Origin: Actinosynnema pretiosum
GTDB taxonomy: Bacteria; Actinomycetota; Actinomycetes; Mycobacteriales; Pseudonocardiaceae
Direction: 5' to 3'
Length of the DNA stretch: 64,000 nt
Assembly: GCF_024171695.1 (NCBI RefSeq)
Contig: NZ_JAMTCF010000024.1
Span: 59,524-123,523 of the forward strand
Under the pieces are notes generated by a model. That model was not told the origin of the DNA. It saw nothing but the letters and a program-made list of their open reading frames with translations, and searched no databases. This document shows, piece after piece, positions 1 through 5,930 of the stretch; position 1 is the stretch's first letter; every line of letters begins with the position of its first letter. Both the position numbers and the translations under genes were made by a program.

Positions 1-18
1 CGGGGGCAGTGTGCCCGG

Positions 19-549
19 TCAGAGCCGGTCGAGCAGGCGGTCCGGGTCGAACGCGGTGAACGGGCCGCACACCCGCACCCCGAACCGGGACAGCTCGGGG
101 TGCCGGACGGCGACCTCGGGGCGCAGGACCAGCAGGTCGGGGACGAGGTCGACGGGCACCGGGCGGCCGAGGACGACGCCGTCGAGGTCGAGCGCCCGCG
201 CGGTCCCGGTCCGGTCCACGACGACGCCGAGCAGGGCGTCGCCGAGCTGCCTGGCCCTGGTCAGGACCTGGCCGATCGCCCGGTCCTGCGCGTCGGGCTC
301 CGCAGGGCGGGCCAGGGTGAACTCCTCGACGACGGCCTCGGCCGAGACCCGCCGGACCGCGCGCGGCACGTCGAGGTCGGCGGGCGCCACGCCCCGCGAG
401 GCGGTCCGGTAGAGCGAGACGAAGCCCTCGGTCGCGCGCCGCTCCGCCTCCGCCCGGCCGGACGGGGCGGCGCCGCCCGTGCGCGCCACCGGGACCACCA
501 CGTCGACCACCGCAGAACGAGGCACAGGAATCGTCGAATCCACTTCCAC
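19..549 (-). CDS. Hypothetical protein, function unknown
   Basis: I do not recognise this 176-residue protein. It has GC-biased third positions, is soluble-looking, and has no signal peptide or membrane segment. The start is uncertain: the GTG at 549 gives a sensible N-terminus (VEVDSTIPVPRSAVVDVVVPV), while the open frame continues upstream to a TTG at 636; no clear ribosome-binding site decides between them. The C-terminus reads VCGPFTAFDPDRLLDRL, and the DNA coding for CGPFT (positions 56-73) matches the consensus of the repeat array at 27.35-28.09 kb in 17 of 18 positions. Transcription is away from the divergent TetR gene at 856. Confidence 0.55.
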   Translation of the reverse strand: MEVDSTIPVPRSAVVDVVVPVARTGGAAPSGRAEAERRATEGFVSLYRTASRGVAPADLDVPRAVRRVSAEAVVEEFTLARPAEPDAQDRAIGQVLTRARQLGDALLGVVVDRTGTARALDLDGVVLGRPVPVDLVPDLLVLRPEVAVRHPELSRFGVRVCGPFTAFDPDRLLDRL

Positions 550-855
550 TAGGTCCGGTTCCGCTGGGTCCGGGAGGGCGCGGACCCGCGTGCGATCCGG
601 TCGGGAACCATGCCACACCGTTCGGTGACCCAACAACCACCTTGCGTGACGAACCGGCTGTGGGGATGCTCACGCCCGCGCGGAGCTGAAGATCGGCCCC
701 GAACCCCTTGACCGGTCCGCCCCGCCGGTCGGGCCGCCCCCGCCGCCCCGCCGTGGGCGAATTGTCCGTATCCTGTGGCCGCCCGGCCCGGAACCGGAGC
801 GCTCTCCGTCCCCACGAGCACCACGGGGTCCCACCAGCACCACAGGAGTCCGCAC
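550..855. other. Intergenic region between divergent genes
   Basis: About 300 bp between the unknown gene and the divergent TetR regulator. It should contain both promoters, but I see no confident -35/-10 pair and no strong palindrome. Open frames here lack ribosome-binding sites and family resemblance. A purine-rich CAGGAG lies just before the TetR start at 843-848. Confidence 0.4.
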
Positions 856-1401
856 ATGCCCCCTGCCAGACGCGCCGACGCGCTGATCAACCGCGAGCGC
901 ATCCTGGAGGTCGCGCGGGACGCGCTGGCCGAGTCCGGGTGCGCCTCGCTGAACTCGATCGCCAAGCGCGCGTGCGTCGGCGCGGGGACCCTCTACCGGC
1001 ACTTCCCGACCCGCGAGGAGCTGGTGCTCGCGGTGTACCGGCACGAGGTGCAGCGGCTGGTGGACCGGGCGCCCCGGCTGCTGGCCGAGGTGGGGCCCGA
1101 GGAGGCGTTCCGGCGCTGGGCGACGGGGCTCGCCGGGTACGTGAAGGTCAAGCACGGGCTGGGCGAGGCGTTCAGCGCGGCCACGCGGGAGAACCTGGTC
1201 AGCGAGTCCTACGAGCAGGTGTCCGGCGCGGTGGCGGCGCTGCTGGCGGCGGGCGTCCGCGCCGGGGTGTTCCGCGCCGGGACGGCCGCCGACGACGTGC
1301 TGCTGCTCATGGGCGGGATGTGGCGGGTGCCGCCGGGCCCGGACGGGGAGCGGCAGGCCGAGCGGGTGCTGGGGCTGGTGGTCGAGTCGCTGCGGCCGTA
1401 G
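856..1401 (+). CDS. TetR/AcrR family transcriptional regulator
   Basis: A 181-residue TetR-family repressor. The N-terminal helix-turn-helix spans about residues 12-58, with the family signature GAGTLYRHFPTREELVLAVY near residues 45-65. The rest is the helical ligand-binding/dimerisation domain. ATG 856 is chosen because CAGGAG lies 7 bases upstream and the DNA-binding domain starts soon after; the frame is open further upstream but without such a site. The divergent gene has no known function, so the effector and target cannot be inferred. The gene ends in a hairpin shared with the convergent Excalibur gene. Confidence 0.88.
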   Translation: MPPARRADALINRERILEVARDALAESGCASLNSIAKRACVGAGTLYRHFPTREELVLAVYRHEVQRLVDRAPRLLAEVGPEEAFRRWATGLAGYVKVKHGLGEAFSAATRENLVSESYEQVSGAVAALLAAGVRAGVFRAGTAADDVLLLMGGMWRVPPGPDGERQAERVLGLVVESLRP

Positions 1402-1438
1402 CGGGGCCCCGCCGGGGGCGGGTCCGGCGGGACCCCGC
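1401..1438. terminator. Bidirectional terminator hairpin
   Basis: Arms 1401-1413 and 1426-1438 pair at 12 of 13 positions around a 12-base loop. The hairpin lies exactly between the convergent TetR gene and the Excalibur gene. There is no T-tract, as is usual in GC-rich actinomycetes. Confidence 0.6.
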
Positions 1439-1444
1439 GCGGGC

Positions 1445-2299
1445 TCAGTCGCAGGCGATGCCGTCGCGGTCGCGGTCGAGGTCGTAGACGTCGTCGCCGA
1501 CCACCCGGACCGGGCCCCGCACGTACGCGGGACCGTTGCCGCTGCCGCCCTCGCAGTCGACGTCGTCCGCGATCGGGACGCAGGCGTCGGCGTAGTTGGG
1601 GTGGCAGCCGTCGTTCGCCGGGGCCGCGGCGGTGCCGCCCAGCGGCGGGACGACCAGCGAGACCGGCGGGACCAGCTCCTCCGTGGTCACCGGCGCGGCG
1701 AACGTGGTGGTGGTGGTCGTCGTCGTCGCGGTGGTGGTCGTCGTCCTGGGCGCGGTCGAGCCGGTCGTGGACAGCGGCGCGACGCTCCCCGCCTGGCTGC
1801 TCTGCTGCCGCGCGTTGACCGCGAGCATCGCGACCATGAGCGCCAGCACGACACCGGCCGAGATCAGCAGCGGCTTGCGCGACTTCGCCGCGGGCTTCGG
1901 CGCGGGCGCCCGCGGCGGCTTCGGCGCATCGGCGCCGGGATGCCGGGAGTCCGGGTCGGAGGGCACCAGCACGGTCAGCTCGATGCCGGACCGGCCGCGC
2001 TTGGCCCTGGCCTCGCACAGCGGCCGGACACCGCTGGCGATGGCCCGCTCCAGCATCCCCGCGTAGCGCCGGGACATCGCCGGGTCCAGCTCGCCCACCC
2101 GCAGGCCGTTGATCCTGGCCTCGACGACCCGCGCGCCCACGGCGGGGGCGAGCACGACCAGCTCGACCTTGACCTCGTTGTGGCCGCCGAGGGGCGCGTC
2201 GTAGGCCGCGAGGACGTCCTGGTGGCGCTCCACCCCCGTGAGCGACACCGGCAGGTTCCCCGGTAACGGCCAGAAACCCTCGGTCGCGTTCTCCCGCAC
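1445..2299 (-). CDS. Membrane-anchored Excalibur calcium-binding domain protein
   Basis: About 284 residues. The N-terminal 110 residues (VSLTGVERHQDVLAAY, then VEARINGLRVGELDP) resemble a HIRAN-type domain; this is tentative. A Pro/Ala/Lys linker and one hydrophobic segment (LLISAGVVLALMVAMLAVNA) follow, then a Thr-rich spacer of about 15 consecutive Thr/Ala residues. The C-terminus is an Excalibur motif, DLDRDRDGIACD, an EF-hand-like Ca2+ loop with paired cysteines. The topology suggests cytoplasmic N-terminal and extracellular C-terminal domains. Start GTG 2299 is preferred because a GGGGGAG ribosome-binding site lies 7 bases upstream; an ATG at 2341 would add 14 residues but has no such site. 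Confidence 0.75.
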   Translation of the reverse strand: MRENATEGFWPLPGNLPVSLTGVERHQDVLAAYDAPLGGHNEVKVELVVLAPAVGARVVEARINGLRVGELDPAMSRRYAGMLERAIASGVRPLCEARAKRGRSGIELTVLVPSDPDSRHPGADAPKPPRAPAPKPAAKSRKPLLISAGVVLALMVAMLAVNARQQSSQAGSVAPLSTTGSTAPRTTTTTATTTTTTTTFAAPVTTEELVPPVSLVVPPLGGTAAAPANDGCHPNYADACVPIADDVDCEGGSGNGPAYVRGPVRVVGDDVYDLDRDRDGIACD

Positions 2300-2435
2300 G
2301 TTCTGCTCCCCCTCGTTCCGCAATGCTTCCACCACGACCATCGGCCACCGGCGCGCGGTGTTACCGGTCGGTCGGGTGTCACGGCGGGGCGGGCGGCCGG
2401 GGCGGGGGGCCGGTTCGCGTGGTTAGGCTGCCCCG

Positions 2436-2798
2436 GTGGGACTGTTCACCGTGGACGAGGCCAAGGCCGAGCTGACCGCCCTCATGCCCGTGCTCGACGA
2501 GATCGTCGCGCTGCGCGCCGACGCCGCCGAGCTGGCCGCCTCGCGCGCGGACGGGGGCTCGCCATCGCCGCTCGGCGGGCTGCCCGAGCTGAAGGCCGCC
2601 CAGGCGCGGTTGGACGAGCTGATGACGGCCGTGCAGGACACCGGGGCCGAGCTGAAGGGGTTCGCGCCGCTGCTGGTCGACTTCCCCGCCGACCTGGACG
2701 GCGTCCCGGTGCTGCTGTGCTGGTTGGAGGGCGACCGGGCGCTGGAGTGGTACCACCGGGCCGACATCGGGTTCGCCGGGCGGCGCAGGCTCCCTTGA
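2436..2798 (+). CDS. DUF2203-like protein
   Basis: A 120-residue cytoplasmic protein. It begins LFTVDEAKAELTALMPVLDEI and ends with VDFPADLDGVPVLLCWLEGDRALEWYHRADIGFAGRRRL. This is the characteristic layout of DUF2203: an amphipathic helical N-terminal half and a conserved WYH...GFAGR tail. No biochemical function is established. The start is GTG 2436; the ribosome-binding site is weak. It is divergent from the Excalibur gene, and its stop lies 14 bp before the operator of the next gene. Confidence 0.75.
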   Translation: MGLFTVDEAKAELTALMPVLDEIVALRADAAELAASRADGGSPSPLGGLPELKAAQARLDELMTAVQDTGAELKGFAPLLVDFPADLDGVPVLLCWLEGDRALEWYHRADIGFAGRRRLP

Positions 2799-2812
2799 CG
2801 GGATGACCCCAA

Positions 2813-2850
2813 GTGGGGTTACGTGTGGGGTTACAGAGATAACCCCACAC
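2813..2850 (+). promoter_or_regulatory. Repeat operator upstream of the RHH/Clp-N gene
   Basis: GTGGGGTTAC occurs as a direct repeat at 2813-2822 and 2825-2834, exactly 12 bp apart. The second copy is also the left arm of a perfect 11-bp inverted repeat, GTGTGGGGTTA (2823-2833) and TAACCCCACAC (2840-2850). A TTGACG at 2794-2799 could be the -35 element. Twelve-bp-spaced half-sites just before a ribbon-helix-helix gene suggest autoregulation. Confidence 0.65.
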
Positions 2851-2861
2851 GGGAGGTCGTC

Positions 2862-3545
2862 ATGCCCAAGATCAACGTCTACCTGCCGGACGACCTCGCC
2901 GAGACCGTGCGCGCGCTGGACGTGCCGGTCTCCGCGATCTGCCAGCGCGCGCTGGAGCAGTCGGTGCGCCGGGTCGCCGCGATCCGCGCCGCCGACCCCG
3001 CCGACCTGTCCGGGCTGGAGCGCGTCACCGACCGGTTCCGGGGCGCGCTCGCGCTGGCCGCCGCGCGCGCCACCGGCGAGGTCGGCACCTCCGACCTGCT
3101 GCACGGCCTGCTGACCGAGGGCGACAACCTCGCGGCGCGCGTGCTGCCCACCCTCGACGTGGACGTCGCCGCGCTCCGGCGGGCCGTGCCCGAGCGGCCG
3201 GACGCCTCGGGCGGGCGGACCTGGAGCGCCGAGGCGGCGAGCGCGCTGGAGCTGAGCGTGGTGGAGGCGCTGGCCCTCGGGCACAACTACGTGGGCTGCG
3301 AGCACCTGCTGCTGGGGCTGGTCGCCGAACCGGACGGCGGTGGCGGGCGGGCGCTGCGCGCGGCGGGGGCGGACGTGAGGTCGGTGCGGCGGGCGGTGAC
3401 CGCCGCGCTGAGCGGGTACGAGCAGCTGCGCGCCAACAGCCCCGCGCCCGACCAGGGCGCTGCGCTCGCCGCCGTCACCGGGCTGGTGCGGCGGGAGCTG
3501 GCGCCGCTGGTCGAGCGGATCAGCAGGCTGGAGCAGCGGGGGTGA
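2862..3545 (+). CDS. Ribbon-helix-helix protein with double Clp-N domain
   Basis: A 227-residue protein. The first 45 residues (MPKINVYLPDDLAETVRALDVPVSAICQRAL) look like a ribbon-helix-helix DNA-binding domain. About residues 50-185 contain two Clp repeat (ClpA/B N-domain) units, recognisable by LLHGLLTEGDNLAARVL and VGCEHLLLGLVAEPDGGGGRALRAAGAD. The C-terminus is a short amphipathic helix. There is no ATPase module. I infer a DNA-binding protein whose Clp-N part binds a peptide or Clp partner. ATG 2862 has GGGAGG 5 bases upstream. The inverted and direct repeats immediately upstream fit autoregulation. Confidence 0.8.
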   Translation: MPKINVYLPDDLAETVRALDVPVSAICQRALEQSVRRVAAIRAADPADLSGLERVTDRFRGALALAAARATGEVGTSDLLHGLLTEGDNLAARVLPTLDVDVAALRRAVPERPDASGGRTWSAEAASALELSVVEALALGHNYVGCEHLLLGLVAEPDGGGGRALRAAGADVRSVRRAVTAALSGYEQLRANSPAPDQGAALAAVTGLVRRELAPLVERISRLEQRG

Positions 3546-3592
3546 CCGCGCGGGTCGTGCTGGCGCTGCTCATCGTGCTGGCGCTGGCCTGA
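3542..3592 (+). CDS. Possible 16-residue hydrophobic micro-ORF
   Basis: GTG 3542 overlaps the TGA of the RHH/Clp-N gene (GTGA overlap) and encodes MTARVVLALLIVLALA, almost entirely a short membrane-type helix. It would be translationally coupled. Its 3' end overlaps the end of the convergent esterase gene. The tight coupling and hydrophobic composition are suggestive, but 16 codons can easily arise by chance. Confidence 0.2.
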   Translation: MTARVVLALLIVLALA

Positions 3593-4553
3593 ACCGCTCG
3601 GCCAGCCAGCGGACCTGGCGCTCGGCGTGCACCGCCTCGCCGTGCTCGTGGTGGTTGAACGGGTAGACGGCGATCTCGGTGTCGTCCCCGGCGAGCGCGT
3701 TGAACGCGGCGAACACCCCGGACGGCGGGCAGACGTTGTCGCGCAGGCCGGTCGCGAACAGCGCGGGGGCGGTGGTGCGGCGGGCGAAGTGGACCGCGTC
3801 GAAGTGGGACAGGGTCTCCAGCACGCGGTCGGCGACGCCCCGGCGCACCGACAGGTACTGCACGATCTCGCCGTACGGGTGCGCGTCGGTGATCAGCACG
3901 TTGCGCGCGATGTGGCACAGCAGCGGCGCGCTGGCGAGCAGGGCCGCCGCGCCGCCGCTGAGCCCGGCCGCGGCGATGGCGAACCCGCCGCCCTGGCTGT
4001 TGCCCGCGACCGCGATCCGGGTCGGGTCGACGCCGGGGAGCGCGGCGGCGGCGTCGACGGCGCGGGCCGCGTCGGTCAGCACCCGGCGCAGGTAAGCGGT
4101 TTCCGGGTCCTCGACGCCCCTGGTCAGGAAGCCGGGCGCCGACGGGCCGGAGCCGACCGGGTCGGGGGTGTCGCCGCCGCTGCCGTACTGGCCGCCCTGC
4201 CCGCGCGTGTCCACCAGCAGGTGCGCGTACCCGGCGCACGGCCACAGCAGCCGCTCCTGAGGCAGGCCCCTCCCCCGGCCGTAGCCCAGGTGCTCCACGA
4301 CCACCGGGAGCGGTTCGTCGCCGTGCGGGCGGGAGTACCAGGCGCGGATCGGGTGGCCGCCGAACCCGGCGAACGTGACGTCCCAGGTGCGCAGCAGGGT
4401 CAGGCCGGTGTCGACGGGTTCCAGCGCGAGGATCGGTTCGCGGGAGCGCGCGTCGTCCATGGTGGACTTCCAGAACTCGTCGAAACCGGCGGGTTCGGGC
4501 ACGTCCGGCCGGTGGTCGCGCAGCTGGTCGAGCGGGAGGTCGAACAGGGGCAC
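3570..4553 (-). CDS. Acetyl xylan esterase / cephalosporin-C deacetylase family
   Basis: A 327-residue alpha/beta-hydrolase of the AXE1 family (carbohydrate esterase 7). It begins MPLFDLPLDQLRDHRPDVPEP, the usual start for this family. It has RGQGGQ near residue 118 and the nucleophile elbow GNSQGGG with Ser186. Asp272 (GLRDNVCPPS) and a His near 301 (NHHEHGE) complete the triad. No signal peptide, so it acts in the cytoplasm on imported acetylated xylo-oligosaccharides. It lies 87 bp downstream of the LacI regulator on the same strand and is probably co-transcribed with it. Confidence 0.9.
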   Translation of the reverse strand: MPLFDLPLDQLRDHRPDVPEPAGFDEFWKSTMDDARSREPILALEPVDTGLTLLRTWDVTFAGFGGHPIRAWYSRPHGDEPLPVVVEHLGYGRGRGLPQERLLWPCAGYAHLLVDTRGQGGQYGSGGDTPDPVGSGPSAPGFLTRGVEDPETAYLRRVLTDAARAVDAAAALPGVDPTRIAVAGNSQGGGFAIAAAGLSGGAAALLASAPLLCHIARNVLITDAHPYGEIVQYLSVRRGVADRVLETLSHFDAVHFARRTTAPALFATGLRDNVCPPSGVFAAFNALAGDDTEIAVYPFNHHEHGEAVHAERQVRWLAERFRPAPAR

Positions 4554-4640
4554 GGCGCTGTCCTCTCGGTGCGGTGGCGGGGAACGGGCGCGGCGGGGCT
4601 CGGCGGCGGGGGTTCGGCGGCCGGGCTCGACGGCCGGGGT

Positions 4641-5678
4641 TCAGCGGCGCGGTGGCGCGGTGCTCTGGCGCACCACCAGCTCGGTCGCGAGGTCTATCCG
4701 CTCCACGGCGGGCCGCTCGCCGCGCGCCAGCGTGAACACCATCTGCGCGGCCGTCGCCGCCATCTCCGGCAGCGGCTGGCGGACCGTGGTCAGGCCGGGG
4801 CCGATCCACTCGGTGACCGGCAGGTCGTCGTAGCCCACGATCGACAGGTCGCCGGGGATCGACAGGCCCAGCTCGCCTGCGGCGCGCATGACGCCCAGCG
4901 CCTGGAAGTCCGACCCGGCGAAGATGGCCGTCGGCCGGTCGGGGCGGGTGAGCAGGTCCATGCCGTGCGCGTAGCCGCCGTTGACGTAGAAGTCCCCGTA
5001 CCGCACCAGTTCCGGCGCCACCGGGAGGCCGCCGGACTCCAGCGCGCTGCGGTAGCCGTCGACGCGGGCCCGGCTGCACAGCATCGTGGTCGGACCGGAG
5101 ATCACCGCGATCCGCTCGTGCCCCAACGAGATCAGGTGCCGGGTGGCGGCCAGCCCACCCGCCCAGTTGGTGGAGCCGACGGTGGGCACGCCCGGCGGCG
5201 GCTCGCCCGCCGTGTCCACGAAGACGAACGGGATGCTGCGGGCGGTCAGCCGGGCCCGCTGCTCCTCGTCCAGGTCCGACAGCACCAGGATCACGCCTAT
5301 CGGCCGCCTGGCCAGCAGGTCGTCGAACCACTCGCCGGGCGGCCGGAGCGCGCCGCCCAGCTCGGACAGCACCACGGCGGCGCGCTCCTCGGCGGCGGCC
5401 CGCTCGACGCCCCGGATGATCTGGGTGGCCCACACCGAGTTCATCTCGTGGAACACCAGGTCGACCAGCGCGGGCCGGGACGACTGGCGGGCGCGCCTGC
5501 GCCGGTAGCCGCTGCGCTCGATCAGGCCCTCCACCCGCGCCCTGGTCTCGGCGGCCACGTCGGGCCTGCCGTTGAGGACCTTGGAGACGGTCGGGACGGA
5601 CACCCCGGCCTCGGCCGCGATCGAGGTGATCGAGGCGGGGTGCCCGAGCTCCGGGTCCGGTGCGGGCGACGTGCTCAT
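4641..5678 (-). CDS. LacI family regulator of the xylan locus
   Basis: A 345-residue LacI/GalR regulator. The helix-turn-helix and hinge occupy residues 15-62 (ASITSIAAEAGVSVPTVSKVLNG). The periplasmic-binding-protein-like sensor follows, with typical motifs VGSTNWAGG, GHERIAVISGP, FAGSDFQALGVMRAA and IVGYDDLPVTEWIGPGLTTVRQP. It is divergent from the GH3-transporter operon across a 252-bp region carrying two candidate operators, so it probably represses that operon and its own transcript until a xylo-oligosaccharide binds. ATG 5678 precedes the HTH by a normal distance. Confidence 0.92.
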   Translation of the reverse strand: MSTSPAPDPELGHPASITSIAAEAGVSVPTVSKVLNGRPDVAAETRARVEGLIERSGYRRRRARQSSRPALVDLVFHEMNSVWATQIIRGVERAAAEERAAVVLSELGGALRPPGEWFDDLLARRPIGVILVLSDLDEEQRARLTARSIPFVFVDTAGEPPPGVPTVGSTNWAGGLAATRHLISLGHERIAVISGPTTMLCSRARVDGYRSALESGGLPVAPELVRYGDFYVNGGYAHGMDLLTRPDRPTAIFAGSDFQALGVMRAAGELGLSIPGDLSIVGYDDLPVTEWIGPGLTTVRQPLPEMAATAAQMVFTLARGERPAVERIDLATELVVRQSTAPPRR

Positions 5679-5719
5679 GCGGTACCCCGTTCAGCCGAGT
5701 CGCCCGGCGGTCGCCGGAC

Positions 5720-5730
5720 CTAAAGTTTCG
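5720..5730. promoter_or_regulatory. Candidate xylan-regulator operator (regulator side)
   Basis: CTAAAGTTTCG differs by one base from CGAAA-N-TTTCG, the operator I recall from Streptomyces xylanase and xylosidase promoters. It lies 42 bp upstream of the LacI start and is a candidate autoregulatory site. Confidence 0.5.
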
Positions 5731-5820
5731 GGGCCAGAGCGTAGAGCTTCCGCCCCCAGTTGCCAACGGATGGTCGAAGTCTGGCAACGAATCCCCTGGA
5801 AGCAAAACGGTCACGGGGTG

Positions 5821-5849
5821 TTGACGTGGTGGATCACGGGTCTTACGGT
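5821..5849 (+). promoter_or_regulatory. Promoter of the GH3-transporter operon
   Basis: TTGACG (5821-5826), a 17-base spacer and TACGGT (5844-5849) form a good vegetative-type promoter. It lies about 80 bp before the GH3 start; the second operator-like site lies just downstream of it. Confidence 0.6.
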
Positions 5850-5882
5850 CTGCCCACCGGGCCGGTATGTCGGGCTAGATTT

Positions 5883-5893
5883 CGATAGTTTCG
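5883..5893. promoter_or_regulatory. Candidate xylan-regulator operator (operon side)
   Basis: CGATAGTTTCG is one mismatch from CGAAA-N-TTTCG. It lies between the predicted promoter and the GH3 ribosome-binding site (AGCGGAGG, ending at 5920), a position suited to a roadblock repressor. Confidence 0.5.
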
Positions 5894-5930
5894 GCCATTC
5901 ACGAGGACGTGAAGCGGAGGTACCTGGTCG

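Noticed and set aside
549..965. 138-codon open frame on the minus strand
   Set aside because: Overlaps the TetR gene on the other strand, has no ribosome-binding site and shadow-like composition.
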